Part shown: positions 1 through 14,156 of the stretch, in pieces
Position numbering within the stretch: the first letter of the stretch is position 1
How the letters are laid out: every line of letters starts with the position of its first letter
Assembly (NCBI RefSeq): GCF_033807575.1
Contig: NC_084708.1
Span: forward strand, 4,302,501 to 4,366,500
Direction: 5' to 3'
DNA length: 64,000 bases
Origin: Cydia pomonella
Taxonomy: Eukaryota > Arthropoda > Insecta > Lepidoptera > Tortricidae
Translations under genes and position numbers: made by a program
Notes under the pieces: model-generated
The model's database searches: none
Told to the model about the DNA's origin: nothing
Seen by the model: the letters and a program-made list of their open reading frames with translations, nothing else

Positions 1-871
1 TATATGTGTGTCACTGAAAAATACCATAAGTTTGAAGGGTATTATTAGCTGAAGTACAGACTTGTCGGAGAACTAAATGCTGATAATAAAATAACGCGCT
101 TTTGTACAGTATAATTTTTCACCATCCAGCCGCGTATTCGCATCTAACGACAATCCCAAAGTAAACAAGTAGTAAATAAAGACGCGATCTAAATTTTAAA
201 CTAATTATAGTAATTATATAACGTTTTGATCAGTATAAACAAAAGCTTTCAAATCATGGCAAACTTTTTTTATTAAAAGCTCTGTATTAATTTTATCAGT
301 CAAAACCTTTGTGACAGAACTTATGACCTGAGTAAGTAGAAGCTGTTAACGTTATTTATTTTAATTACACTATATACCCGCCTGGAGCTTTGAAATGAAT
401 TAAATGATGTTGTTGACGTGACACTTAATGTAAATGACCTAACTAGTTCTCATGACAAAGTCGAATTTAAACGAAAACAGTAGTTCGAAGGTCATGGCCA
501 AATATTAGCTAGATCGATAACTACTTCATGGAAAGGAAGGCAATTTTGACACGTTTATCGTTAACATTATATATCATAGCCAAGAAATTATAAGCTCAGG
601 TATTTCAAATTGCCCCATTATAGTACATATTGAAGTATTATATGTCTCTCTCTCTCTCTCTCCTTCTCACTTGGCTCTGGTCCCATGGTGTGAAGCTTAT
701 TTCATCTTTCTCATCAGCAATCTTTTACCAGCTAAAACCAACACTCTTTGGCCGGGAAGGCTGATGAAAGTTCTAATCTTGGTTTATTTTAAGTTTGTTT
801 TTATTTGTTCGTATGTGCTTAAACAATTATTGAAATTATATGTATGGACTATTGTCTATTATTAATTATTT
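1..871. other. No gene seen; CT microsatellite
   Basis: AT-rich sequence without a convincing reading frame. A CT dinucleotide microsatellite lies at about 644-662. Nothing else is recognised. Confidence 0.6.
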
Positions 872-965
872 ATTTATTATTTATTTAATCTTTATTGCAC
901 AATACATGAAGGTACAAATGGCGGACTTAATGCCTTAAGGCATTCTCTACCAGTCAACCAATTTA
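872..965 (-). mobile_element. LINE 3'-end-like fragment
   Basis: A run of TTTATT-type repeats (about 862-890) is followed by a block (about 890-962) resembling 3' ends of lepidopteran non-LTR elements read on the minus strand. The call rests on memory of that tail, not on an alignment, and only the tail is present. Confidence 0.4.
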
Positions 966-1959
966 TTATACGATGATCCTCAAAACGATATTGGTAGATT
1001 ATCGCACCCAACTATAATGAATATACCTTGTAAGAGTTGTAAGGCTAAGCGTAATAGCAGCGCATTTTTTGTTGACAATGAAGAATTCAGAATGATCCCA
1101 TTCACATTAAGAAAAATGTATCCGGTAGATAATACGGGGTTTAAGTGATAACTGATAAACCACTAAGTAGCTAATTAGAAGAGTAAATATGCTAAACAAT
1201 CACGAATCGTTAGCCCTCAGCTGAATGGATATACAGTCTGGGCCTCGAGTCACTAGGACCGGATTCTAGAACAGGTCCTTCAGTAAATAGATAATCGCTT
1301 GCTTTACGTCACAGGTTATGTAACTGTGAACCGTGAGATAATCCGACGGTTTATATATATTTGAACCATTTCGCCAGCTGTTTTAACGGCAGAAGAGGGT
1401 CAGACAGAAGACATACGTTCATTCATCAGTAATCAGATACTGCTTATTTTTGTAAAGAAACATTAAGTAGTTAAGATTATTTTGATTTACATGGTATATT
1501 CTGTGGCCGAAGAAACTTCTAGGTTATATACAATTCTTAACTTTGATAACACTTGTTTCAGCATTCTATTCATGCCAAATAATTTTCACATGTTCCGATA
1601 ATAAAACAATGTTGATTATCCGCAAGCAACACTGTAATATTACAACAGAAAAACATATCTTCCATCATACCAGGTCATGAAATGAATTTTCTTTAAGCGG
1701 AACAAAGCTCCTGCCTTACCAATGTTAACAGATAAGCTCATATACCCCCGTTTTTTAAGATTAGAATTTTTCCAACCTCAAAAGTAGTGGTAATTGTGTA
1801 TATATAACTTTTTCTTCCGAAATGCTATAGGGTTCCTATGACATCTTATGCGATACAATAACGACACTATAATTCAGTAACTCAGATTTAATTTTGGAGG
1901 AAAAAAGTTGTCACTACTTTTGATCTTGTAGGATCCCTAGTATTAAGTCTAATAAGGAA
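966..1959. other. No gene seen
   Basis: AT-rich sequence. I see no splice-flanked coding segment, RNA gene or clear repeat structure. Confidence 0.5.
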
Positions 1960-2345
1960 ACACTTTTGCCTCCTTGTGTGTGTTTTACCGCTTGTACAAT
2001 GGGCTGTGCTCTGAGGAATTGTTTGACACGATGCGAACGGCCATTTTCTATCACCGCACCGCCCGCCGTCGGCAGGTTGTCCATCCACCCTAGAACTTAT
2101 GGTCGCGCACTGTGTGGTTTAAGAAGAACTTCCTTCCGCGGCTGCTCCGGCTGTGGAATGAGCTTCCTGTCGAGGTTTTCCGTAGGAGCTACAGTATGGA
2201 GTTCTTCAAAAAAGGAGTGTTTTTAAAGGGTCGGGAACGCGCATGTAACAGCCCTGGAGTTGCAGGCGTCCATAGGCTACGGTGAATGCTTACCATTAGG
2301 CGGGCGGTATGCTTTTGTGCCACCGTCGTGGTATATAAAAAAACT
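1960..2345 (+). mobile_element. 3' end of a non-LTR retrotransposon
   Basis: Plus-strand translation of about 2050-2228 reads as the C-terminus of a LINE ORF2: a phrase RLWNELPVEVF followed by SMEFFKKGV, broken by one in-frame stop at about 2091. The ORF is followed by a 3' tail (2226-2343) ending in a short A-rich run. The same tail type recurs at 4638, 12306, 19795 and 56196. This is a dead 5'-truncated copy. The clade (Jockey/CR1 group) is inferred only from the LWN-LP phrase. Confidence 0.6.
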
Positions 2346-4637
2346 GGAAAAAGCCGACTATAGCTGCTACCAACTTACTCTATGTATTACTAAGTCTTAT
2401 GAGTCGACAATAAACACAGATTATTATCGATTTGAATATTGTTAATATCGCATGTATCGATACGATGTTTTAATTAAGAATCGATTAGCATTTAAAACGG
2501 CTCGGAGGCTGCGGATTCCAGTACGCGAGTAGATCCAGTCATGTTAATTGACCACATACGTAGCTACAGCACAGCTGAAAGGGCCCTTAACGCCACAGGC
2601 GTATACGCCATTATCGATAATTCTTCTACGCAAATACAATTTAAATGATTCAAACTCGAAATACCTTAAGGGCTATTTTTGAGTATCTTTACAGAACCAG
2701 CATAATACTGGGCATAGAGTACGTGCTGCGGTAAACGAATGCATAATTATCGGAGTAAATGCAATAAAGTGCAATACAATGCCGAGTGGGATGTACATCT
2801 GGATAATGAATCGTTTGTGGTTCGGCCAAAAGGGCAGAAAATACCCTCCCAAGAACGGATCAAGAAAATTTAATTACTCAAAGTAAATATGTTCCAACTC
2901 CAACTATCAATAAACGGCTTAATTTAGGTTTATAAAATAAAATGCCAAAACCAGATTTATAAAATACAAGCCTCGAACAAAATCAGATAGTCCTATATTT
3001 TGCCCTGAAATTGAATTTTGAATATTAAATTGCTTAATTATTAAGTCCAGTAGAGGCGTATTTGCAATGGATACCTGGCATCTAAATGCCTTCAGTAAGT
3101 ATATTTGCAAATCAAATTAAACTTATTGCGAAGATTAATTTCCAACAGCAGCTGGGAACCGAGTACAAATGATTTATCCGTATTGATAAAACAGGCATTT
3201 ATGCAAACCCTAGCCAGATTACACAGATTTGAATAGTAATTAAGTTTGTTGACACAGACGAAAATATGCAGGTGATCGCAGAGGTCTGATTGTAAAATAT
3301 AAGTACGTCAATTATACTGACAACTGAATGAACTGTGATCCTTAACAACGCGAGAGGCCAGAGTCATATGAATTGTTCAATTAAATAAATAATTCCTACT
3401 TGAATATCACTATCAAGCACATATTTTAATACCAAAAAAACTCAAGGAAAAACTCTGCCAAATAAACCGTGGCAACAAAAACAAAAGCAAAATATTTACA
3501 CATCCACTAAATACAGAGACAATAAAGCAAACAGCAAAGCTAAAGAATTTCCAAAATAAATGACGACCGATAAAACAAATCCATAATGAACCTAAGAGAA
3601 CACAAAATTAAACACAAAAGTCTGATTAACAGCAATAATTCAGGCAAAAAGGCGGTGGTGTCAAACAAATCTTCCGAGAAGGTGTGTCTGCATAAAACAT
3701 TGGCGACGGGACCCCGCGGCGCGAGATGCGAGCGCGCGAGACTTACTGCTGTTCCCGGGAAAATTAAACGTCTTTAATATTGACGACTGCAAATGTAAGG
3801 ACATTGTAATCTGAGCTTCTTTTAACCCTAACATAACGTTACTGTCCTTGCCTTTCTCCGACTCGTAAGTCCTCAGAAGAACGTGGGTCTTTCTGAAAAT
3901 TTCCTTTTTTTAATTTAGGACATCTTACGTTATTTATAGTTAGTAAATACAATACATGTATTTTTTTCTTACTTTTTGATTAATGATATTAATTCTGATT
4001 TGCGACAAAAAAATTACAACTGCTTATCGTCATTAAATATGACAAACCGGTAATTTAAAAAAGGGTTAACAATGGCGGTATTGTCTTTATGTACTCTGAT
4101 GATTACTGCTAACTTTTACTTGCACAATTAAATATACAATTATAATTAACACGTAGTATTTACGCGTAGAAGTCAAGCCATACATACATAATAGATAATT
4201 TTAATTTATTCAAAAGACGGATAAGATTATTGAAACAAAAAGTGTTGTGGTATTTCCAAATGTACATGGTCACCTTCGTTTATGAACATGAATATTAATG
4301 GTCAAGTATAGATTAAATAGATTTGTCTATTAATAGTAGGGTGATGTCCGGTGGAGTTGCGCAATAGATCCTTGACATTGTTGATCTCATGCGTCGAGCC
4401 GTGCCAAAGCCGCAGGCGCATGTAGCCGTCGAGAGTCTAGAATAATAATAGGAGTAACTAGGATACAAACCGCCAGGAATAATAAGCCACGGAGTGTTAC
4501 AACATTCAGATGTACTGAATTTGTGATCCCATAAGTATCGAGTGATTAAAACAACGAAATGGATTTGAAACCGCGACCTCAATTGTAACATGTGGGGAAT
4601 GGTATGCAGTGCAAAAATTTGTTCGATAATGCATACT
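2346..4637. other. No gene seen; small GC-rich patch
   Basis: AT-rich sequence except a GC- and CpG-rich patch at about 3700-3765, which contains a minus-strand GTAAGT donor-like site near 3747. It could be a non-coding first exon or promoter of a minus-strand transcript, but no coding frame supports that. Confidence 0.35.
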
Positions 4638-4752
4638 TTTTTTATACTACGTCGGTGACAAACAAGCATACGGCCCGACCACACAAAGCGAGATGACATT
4701 CACAATGCCCATACCTCTCTTTTGGACGTAGTTTAAGGACATACCCGGGTTC
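4638..4752 (-). repeat. Dispersed retroelement-tail repeat, internally deleted
   Basis: A poly-T start and a block shared with 56196-56550 and 50756-50845, including ATGCCCATACCTCTCTTTTG. Compared with the copy at 56196, the middle is deleted, joining the tail directly to the distal block. Confidence 0.6.
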
Positions 4753-7700
4753 GGGTCGGGGATACTATGCAGTCTATGCACTAGCAAACAACACACAAAT
4801 ATCCTTTCACCCTAAACGGATGTCAGTCGTAAAGTAAGTTCTTCGGTAAAAAGGGAATCAAGATGGATTAATTATATTTTGTAAGAAAGGATATTTCTAG
4901 AATTCCTATGAGGCATAAAGCAAATATAAATATATATTGAAATCAAACCTACAACCGAAACATTACAAACAGTAATCATTACAACATTTAGTACACTAAG
5001 TTTATTAAAACAGAAAAGGCTTCCCTTGAATTTCCGCGCTACTATTCACATAACCTGGTCTCCAGGCAGACCGGCGCGAGTTTCACACAGTTACGTCACA
5101 AATATAGTCTAATAGACATGGTTTGAAAACTCGCGTCGGCCAAGGTCGCTGTCAACGAATCAGTACTCTAGTACCACCAATTTGACATCAGTCACCTCTG
5201 CTTATTGGACGAAGTGGAACGTGTAAATGGAGAACACCCTGTAACCGTTTAACGAGAGAGCAATGATGAAACGTCATGAACTTGAAGGTAAAGTCGATTC
5301 TGAAACGTTTACTGTAACTATTAAGGTGATAATGAGGAAAAAGTCAAGAACGCCAAGTAGTGAAGTGGAGGCTAAACAACAAAAATATATTAGAAGAGGA
5401 ATGCAGAGGTGTAACAAACAAGAAATCTGAGGAAAATGTTGCGTGAACGCGTTCTATCTGAACAAAGATTTTCTGGGTATAATTTAATATTATCCATATT
5501 TTAACAACACAGTACGAATTGAGCACATGAGGAATGACAGCATTACGGATATAATTCAGCATAAAATATTAGACCGTGACAGGTAAAATTTCGCCACAGC
5601 AGGCATCTGCCAATTTGATATAACTGTTTTGCATATAAAGAGCTCGTGTTGTTTGTTGGATACATTTTGTAATCTTTTTAAAAAGGATGCCTTGCCAAAT
5701 TTTGCAAGACACAAATGATTTAAACATTAAACGTATTTTATGACACATTGTCCTTAAACACATTAAACGTAACGTAGTAGCATCAAATAAACTACAGGAT
5801 ACACCACAGTATTATTGTGTGGTTGTCTACGTAGCTTCTATCCTATAATCGTTTGAGTAACGCACACGTGCAAAGCGGTTTTCATGCAGAAATCAGAGTG
5901 CCAGCAATGTATGAGTAATTTTAGTGTGTTGTCCTTGGATGACTACGCACCTTCATTATAACGAGATTTTCGGCAGTACTGATCCCATTAGGGCCTCCGC
6001 CATATTTAGCAGCGGCATGTGAAGTAGAGCATAAAATTTAGTGCATTTTATTTTGCAGATGTACGAGTATAACGTCAAGCGAGAAAAGTAACAGACTATA
6101 TTGGACGTTCAATAAAACTCGTCAAAGCACAATTTAAATTGGATCTTATACCTACTGATAATAAAGATATAGAATATTATAGATATGATATTTTTGATCT
6201 GATTATGTTCTGCTTCTCGATGATGTGTAGATTCTCGTTGATACCAACACCACACGGCAAATCGCATTTTTTGTATCTTGCACATTTTGTTTACATAAAT
6301 CGCCCTTATGCAGTTGTAGCATGCAAGTATACAAAGTGCTAAAGTTAAAGATAAATCAGTGACGTCAATTTATTCATGTGTTTCACAGCAAAAAGTAGAT
6401 CAGTCTTACTTTGAAATTACCAAAGGAGAATACAAGAGATCACTTAAATAAATAGGCGTCGAACCAAAAAGGTAAAAACAATGAATACAGATTTACACAC
6501 AAGGGCCCATCGCACGAAATTAGAATCACAGACACATTAATTAAATCGCCAAACAGGAAACATAAAATTAAGTTAGTAAGTTTTCGACATAATTCCCGTA
6601 TAATGGATACCAGTTTGCAACAGGTGTAGGTGAGGTAAATATGTGTCTGATATTTAAAATTAAAATTTTTAAAAAGAGACATGAATTACGTTTAAAAATT
6701 TCAACACTACAATATGGTTCGGTTGTAGTAAATATGGTCAAAATCAATAAAATATAAAATTTTATGTTTAATGTTTACAAGTCACGATGAAGCGTGTGCA
6801 ACTCAGCCTGCACTCGGTGCACTAAGCTCCACAAATAAGGTCCCGTCCTTCGCAAACAACTCACCGGCCACCGGCCACTTCCGTCCGACGCACTCGCAAC
6901 AAAACAACAAACAGAATGAAACCCAAACAGAAGGCTTTCCACTCGAAACTTCTGGTTAATTATTTTTACAGGTGCTTTACAATTTAAAGAGTACTTGATG
7001 ATTTTGGGAATGTGGCCTAACAAATTCGAGAAAAAAAGCCACGCGACACTGCGTGTGTATTTTGTATTTAGGCGACAGTCGGAACACGTCAAGCCTTTAA
7101 AAAATGTCGGACTAGACAATACCCGTGCACTAGCAAAAATGCCGACAATTGACGAACCAATCAACTAATTCTCAAACTACTTTACAAATTAGTACCCAAT
7201 TCATTTGAGCGTTGTTTTGGCATTTGGGTAGAGACGAATCAAGAATTCAAAAAAGGACACAAGTTCATATACGATATGTAGAAAAAAACAAGTTAACCAG
7301 ATATAATCTAAGATAAATTAGCCATGCGCAGCACTAAAGTCGGTGTCAAACTTGGAAACGAAACAAAAGAGAGAGTGAAATGAAGCAGACGGGGCCAATC
7401 AAGGGAAAAGAGACTGGCGGAGGACCGAGCACGGGAATGGGTATATTGAGATATCCTTTAATTTATTGCATTAATTACCAATAAGTTCATGCTCTTATGG
7501 TAGCAAGCTTTCTTTAGCCATAATGAGTCAAAATAATAAATTCATAAACATATGATACGATGTGGCGTATGAAGACAAGATAAATAAAAAAACCAGTTTG
7601 CAATTTCCGAAACAACGAAGAGAAATTTATATTATAAATCTTTCGAGCTTATCCTTTAACTTTCGAAATGTATACGCTAAGCTAATGAATTAATTATAAT

Positions 7701-8642
7701 AAGTAATGGCATTGACGTGTTTCTGACCCTGCAGGATGTATTGTTCTCGAGAAGTTTCATACTAATAACAATGCTGTTACCTATATAACTATACCATAAG
7801 ACTTTTCAAACAAACATGTGGGAATAAAAGCAAAAGAAAACAAGAGCAGTATTGCAAAATAAAAAGTAGTACTAAAACGTGAAAGATTTGGAAAGCAAGC
7901 CAAAGGACACTACAGCACATCATAAAGAAAACTTAAAAAAAAAGACACTTAACTTGGGGATAGTGTGCGTGATATGACTATTGCCCTTGTGCTATAATTC
8001 AATGTCGATTGTATCAAGTCGGTAGCAGTACTGTTTAATTTCTCCGTAACCGTAATTTCCTATAACCTAGTTATGTAGCCGAGATCTTTAGTGTCAAGGA
8101 TATTGTTCTAAGAGTGGAGCCATATAACGGTTATGTTCTAAATTTATATTAATTGAACAATACTTATCACACAATTACCAATTTGACATTGACAAGTTTC
8201 AAAGGCAATTGAGGTATTTTCTTAATGAATATAAATAATTGTGTTAACTCTCTTAATGTCAGAGGTTATACGCTCAAAGCATTTCATATACTTTCCATTG
8301 CCACGACGGCAGGGTTATCGGGGGTCGACGAGTCCTCGAGCAGACATTTCACTGGCAGGGTCAATGGCAAAGCTATCGAGTAAGCTTACACGAGTCACAC
8401 ATACCATAATTTAGTGTCCGATAAAAAATGATAAAAGTAATTAAGAAAAATAAACGGCTTGTTTGTAAAACGATAGGTATCGTCAAAGAGAGGTTGCGCT
8501 AGATAACCTAAATACAAAAATCACAGAGTTACACGCGACAAACGTGCTGACTGCTGGTATCGCTCAAAAACCGAATTTCAGTAACCCTGAACTCCGCTTG
8601 ACAAAACCGGATGCCAGAACAAAAAAAAGTATCAACTCTAAC
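4753..8642. other. No gene seen
   Basis: About 3.9 kb of AT-rich DNA. Reading frames are short, lack codon bias and are not bounded by convincing splice sites. Probably intergenic or intronic. Confidence 0.5.
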
Positions 8643-8884
8643 AGATAGCTGTTACTCGACCCACATCCATAACCTGGTTAAGGCGAAAACGCAATGTAAT
8701 TTCGCGTACATTTTTGGAACACTTTTACTTCGGGCGCACGGTCCAGCGCTCGGCGCTGGGCGAATTCTGCGATGACACCAATTTCTCTTTCAATTTCAGC
8801 GCGAGCTTTGGCTTTGGCAGTGGATCGTCAACGCCAAGATCAAGGCCTATGTATACGCCTTCCAACCGGCCTTCAACAAAATAA
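8643..8884 (+). other. Unresolved GC-rich coding-like block
   Basis: A GC-rich island (about 8730-8878) in AT-rich surroundings. The plus strand is open from about 8643 to a TAA at 8882-8884 and ends in a Ser/Pro/Thr/Arg-rich phrase (SGSSTPRSRPMYTPSNRP). A good acceptor, pyrimidine-rich with AG at 8798-8799, lies inside it, so a terminal exon starting at 8800 is possible. The minus strand is also open across part of the block, reading AEIEREIGVIAEFAQRRAL, and looks equally protein-like. I cannot choose between a terminal exon, an exon on the other strand, or a repeat fragment. Confidence 0.25.
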
Positions 8885-10649
8885 AATTATCTAACACTCA
8901 AGCTTTAACATTTTAGTTGCTATGATGATTGATGGTTGTTTAACTCTGATAAATTAGCTAAAGACGTAGCTGATACAGAAATTAATGGCAAAGCCTACTT
9001 TTCGATTTGACCTGCATTAATTTTGAGGCAGTAAGCGGATTATGTTACGAGTACAACTCATTAATCTTGATGTATACATGTATGTATTCTTGGCACACCA
9101 CACAGACATGACTTCATACACTAGGGAAGAGAGGAAGATGCAAAGACACCAAACAAAATCCAAGTTAAGATTTGTCAAATAAAAGCTGTTCGAACCAATA
9201 TCCAATCTTGGATGAAATTGAAACTTACGTTGTAATACGACTAGAATTACAGGCCTGTTCGACATCGGCCACCGCAGCGGGAAACATGCGCGAGTTAACT
9301 TTGTTACTCAATGTTTCAATAATCGCATACAGTGTCGAATATCGATGGCTCCCTGTTGCTGCACTTTTTGCGCATGTTTTCGCAACGAACACGTCATCAT
9401 CACGTAAATCCGTCAGCCGCATGCGCTGCGTATAACATAACTTTCTCTCTCGTACGCAAAGTGCAAACACATTTGGTTTAATTTCGCTTTTTTCGCACAC
9501 TCGAAGCTACAGAGGTACTCATAAATAAAGATTTTGATCTAGAGAGGAAAGGGAAATAGTAAAATGTTATATTCTTACCAGGCCACAATTTAGGTGTCAA
9601 ATCGATTGTACTACTTTGTAGAAGTGAATCTCCGTGCTCCGTGCGGTACGATCCGTCACCCACGAACATATTCATAATAGATTGTTAACCAAGGGCTGAA
9701 ATGATGCCTTTCACCCGAGTTAAACACTCTACTTTTCATTCCGAATACGAGGAAAGTAAAATACATGTGTTTTTTTTTAAACATGACTAAATATAATTTT
9801 TTATAGCATTTCTTGAGGGTGTTGTTTTTTTAATGTTCAACAAACCATTTAGGTAACAGTATCGTAGTATGGTTGTTTATGTAATGGGGAGTTAAATATC
9901 AGAATGAAAATTGTATAACAAATCCCTTTAAAACCAAGTTTCAATTGGTTATCATGCAAAAGGAAAATATCGTACTTGGAAAGCAAAATGCTCTAGTGCA
10001 GAAACGTAACTTTCTGCATAATTTTTAGAACTATAATAACCCTCTTTCAGAGCATGAGATATGAAAAATTATATGGCGAGCGTCTATTTGACTTAATAAA
10101 AATACGTGAGTGACCCGTTTAAAACAATTTTAATAGAACCGTCAGTCCCTTCATTTTCGAGGCTGTCGTCTATATAACAATGAAAAATCCTAGTTGAAAA
10201 CGTTTTTCGAGATTTTCTATTATTAATTCGTTATTTCCATCTGACTTTCTGTTAGTCACGGGCATTTAAGTTAGATACAGCAGCATTTCAAAATATCTGC
10301 AGCATTAATAATGTCGTTTATTATGCTCCGACAACATTTAACCGCGCTAAAACGAGTCTATCCATAAAATCTCGGTATTTAAATTCGTAGTTAAACGACA
10401 GCAAGGAATTCATTAGCGATATCAATGTTGCATAGAATTTGAATTCAACAATTCAGTTACATAGTATATAAGTACCTAATCTACACCAAATGCGAACTGG
10501 TGTATTAATGTAAATCAATTGCGTGTCTAGAAATAATTTTATAAACAACACAACAACGACATGAATTTAAAGATGTATTCAGGAAAATTGACGATGGAAG
10601 TTTATGGATACCTACTTCTATTCTAAACTCTGCGACATGGACCTAGAAA
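8885..10649. other. No gene seen
   Basis: AT-rich sequence. Overlapping open frames near 9172-9500 occur on both strands without splice or codon support. Confidence 0.5.
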
Positions 10650-10770
10650 CAGTCGCCATCAGATCTATTAGAGTGGCCTAAGTGCTCAAAATTATCAGAA
10701 CATGCGCTTAATGTCTTCATAATAGAGGCTTTGTTCAGATATTTGTGCACGCCTGGGCCGTTCCGATATA
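10650..10770 (+). mobile_element. Hairpin MITE, family also at 31796
   Basis: An imperfect palindrome with GTGCTCAAA near its left end and TTTGTGCAC near its right. The reverse complement of 31796-31910 matches it along its length, including the central TAATAGAGGC and a flanking GTCGCCATCAG. A non-autonomous DNA element is inferred; no target-site duplication was resolved. Confidence 0.6.
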
Positions 10771-11006
10771 TGTCATAGCGAAAATTCGAAATTTTGGAAG
10801 ATATTCCGATGGCACATCAGTAAACCTGAGTAAAGAGGACGACACAATCATGTATTTAGGTATTTAATTTTTGGAACTAAGTTCCTTATCGGACGGTTGG
10901 CGGATAGGGCTAGGCGAAAAAAAGTGTAAGATTTTTCCATCACGGCCCTCTTTTGTTTAAATTCGTTCTCGAGAATAAGTAGCCTAATATCGCCGGCTTA
11001 CATATC

Positions 11007-11090
11007 TTATAGTAGCGCAGTTGGCAAATAGCCGCTCAGAAACAGGTGGTAACAGCGACGATCCGGGTCCGATCCCCGGACTTGTATGCA
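11007..11090 (+). repeat. tRNA-like (SINE head) remnant
   Basis: An A-box-like TAGCGCAGTTGG (about 11013) and a B-box-like GGTCCGATCCCC (about 11067) are spaced as in a tRNA, but I could not pair a full cloverleaf. A decayed tRNA-derived SINE head is more likely than a functional tRNA gene. Confidence 0.35.
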
Positions 11091-12305
11091 GATATTACTT
11101 TTTGTATTTTTTGCACTTGGGTTTAATGTTTTTGGTTAACTAAGCGAGTGTATGGCTCGAGCTAAGCGTATCAGTTTCAACTTGTACAAAAATGTTTTCG
11201 TATGTTTGCAGTTTATGTAAGCAGTTTCGATCATTATTATTTTGTCGATTAAGTTATTTTTTGTATTTGTTAATCATTAATATAATACGTTTATCAATAG
11301 TAATATACTTCGTTCAAAGTTCAAACTGTTCCACGAGACTCACCCATTTTTTTTCATATTCGTCGTTGGGGACAGTAAATATACTGTGACAGTACACTCA
11401 GTCATCAAAGAATACAAGTTAAATTGTAGCAAAGCAACCGAGAGCGAAACTAATACGAAGTAATAACTTGCTTGAGATTACTTTCATTCGTGATGCCGAA
11501 AGTTAACTTTTACCTTCGCTCTGCAGCACTTACACAAATTAATTAAGACCGCAGCTTAACAAAAGGTTGTAAAGTTATTCTTAGTTATTTATGATTGAAC
11601 AAGTATGTGAACGAACGAACATATGTATTGTACATTCTTAGAGATTGCGTAGACGGGTATCAATGACTGTTTACAACTTTATGCTAATATAACTATGAAA
11701 TCATGATTTAATGTAGCGTTCGATATCAATATAAAGCAAATGAAAACCACAAGAATTTAAACTTGATTTAACTTCGAATATGTACAATAATAACTATGTG
11801 GCTTTGTATCAGAGAAGGGACCTATCCATCAGAAAAGCTCTGAAGGAAAAGCACATAAAAGTATTATATTGTGTAGAATAGAGGCAAAATAATTAAACAA
11901 ATGTAACAAAATCCGCACGAAAAAAAAACAAATAAAAGTAAAAGAGCATCCATCATGTACAGTCAGCGACCGTAGCAAACTGGTTACAATACAAGAAGAA
12001 CGTGACGTCTCTAATTACTTTCATATCGGTTCAGAAACCCGCTGTCCGCTAAAAATAAACCTACCGACATCAAAGTAAGCATATCTGCAATAATGTGGGT
12101 TAAGTCAGACCCATTCCCTTTAACAATTAAAAAGTATAAAACTTCTGTCTTCAACCAACTTTATTAAGTAACCACCGACATTTTTTTTTCTTGACGAGAA
12201 GCCTCAATTTTTGAAGTTATAAATTTAGCCGTAGTCTGATATCTCCAATATCTCCAATATTTCGTCCGATTCAGATAAATAAGACAAAACTTCGTGTAAA
12301 ACGAA
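11091..12305. other. No gene seen
   Basis: AT-rich sequence without a supported feature. Confidence 0.5.
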
Positions 12306-12425
12306 GGGTGCGAAGTGTTAGGGTCGGTAACGGGCATGTAAATTCTGGACTTGCAAGCTGCGGAGACGGTTTACTATCAGGCGGGCCGTATTCTTGTTTG
12401 CCACCGACGTAGTATTAAAAAAAGA
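12306..12425 (+). repeat. Retroelement 3'-tail copy
   Basis: Contains AGGCGGGCCGTATTCTTG and ends in an A-rich run after ACGTAGTATT. This is the same tail as at 2226-2343 and, in reverse, 56196-56310. Only the tail is present. Confidence 0.6.
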
Positions 12426-13696
12426 AAATCGTACCGGCGGCGGTACGAGCACGCTCGATGAAACATTCTAAGCCGTTAAAAAGAATACAACATAGACTGC
12501 TAAAATAATAAACCCATTGCCGTTTTCAGTTAAAAATATCTATCTACAATAGCGGCGATGCCGAAGATCGAGGTAAAAAATTAAAAACCATCTGGAGAAG
12601 CGATTGTCATTGTCCGTGTCGCGACCGTGACCGTGAAAGTCCAATTAGAATTTAAAGCAAGAGCCGACACTTCACAGACACGCCATTATTACGACCATTA
12701 GTTTATCATGACACAGCATATTCATAAATATAACACCGTTTAATCATAGAATATAGGTACAAGAATAGTTCCTTGCGATATTCCATTATAAAACTTTGTT
12801 GTTGCACAAAGAAAACCAAAATCATTCGGTGAATTTTGGTATTACGGAAATATAAAGTGCCGTATAAAATTATCAGCTTAAGACCGTATAGATATATTAC
12901 AAACAGCACACAATTATATTATTATTAATGTTTCTTTTGAATCACAAACGCATTGCGCAGATCGACAAATAAATGAGCCACAACTGCATGCTACTGATGA
13001 GTTAATATCATTAAAATAACCACATTCCAGCATTATGTGGGTACATTTACATTGCCAGGTACTGGCTATACAAACACATACAGCAAAAGTTCAAGTACGC
13101 GTATTAATTAAAGATCTGCGGTTTAATAATTCATTCCCACGGACCAAGTAATTAACTGAGAGATAACTCCGAGTGCCGGTTCAGTGACCGATAGCGTCTC
13201 AAGCAGCAGTTATCTATAGCAAAGACTAACAACTCGTGTTTTAATTGATAACTTATGTTTTATAGTTACAAAATAACCTTATCTGCATGTGGTTACTGTG
13301 GTTCTTCATTTAAATATATTTCAGCAATTTCATCCTCCTAAATGCATAACTCATTAGGATTTTGTTTGGGAATGAGATAGTAATCTTTGCGAAGTTTACG
13401 ATAAAAAGAGTCATAGAAATGTATATCTACAGACAAAACGCGTGTGTGTGCATGCACTTGTGTGTGTCATTAATTCAAAATGTAAATACATAATAGCACC
13501 AAATCACCTTTATTTTTATCATTACTACGTATAATACATGTCTTACGACAAAACATTTATTTAAAGTACAGCTGTAAGTATATTCCTCATGTTACAATAA
13601 ATAATGACGATTTATAAATCTAGACACTGGCAGAAGTGCTACGCTCTACGCAAAATAACACGTTAAATTTTTTTTATAAAGAGATATATATATACA
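12426..13696. other. No gene seen
   Basis: AT-rich sequence with short GT-rich runs near 13440. Nothing recognisable. Confidence 0.5.
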
Positions 13697-14156
13697 CGGT
13701 GCTACATGAGAAACCCGAAAGATTTTAACCACGTACTTCTGAGGGCAAAAGAAGGAAAAAAAATTATATGAGATCAGTAAATTTCGCCAAAAAAATTATT
13801 GTTTTTTTTTTTTCAAGTTTTGAACGTATTTATACATAAAAAGTTAATGTTATGGTAAAACTGGCACTGAAAATATTTTTTTACGATTTTTTTTTATAAA
13901 AACTAGTTCTTGCCTTTGCAAGAACTAGTTACATGTCACTTTTTGACATCTATCAATAAGGATATTTAGACTACGCCCCATAATGGCATCATCGCGATCA
14001 AAAAGGCGTTTTGCACTAAGTTACGATAAGAAGATGTTTTTTTTTACATTGGTATTAACTCTACTAGGCAAAATCCAGAAAAGTTTATATGACATTTTAG
14101 TCTCTAAATGTGATCAGTAATACACTGTCAAAATCTTTCGGTTTCGGTATGGCACC
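13697..14156. mobile_element. MITE with imperfect terminal inverted repeats
   Basis: The left end (13697-13726, CGGTGCTACATGAG then CCCGAAAGATTTT) and the right end (14130-14156, AAAATCTTTCGG then GGTATGGCACC) are inverted imperfect copies. An internal perfect palindrome at about 13901-13930 (AACTAGTTCTTGC and its complement) adds secondary structure. No coding capacity. Confidence 0.55.
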
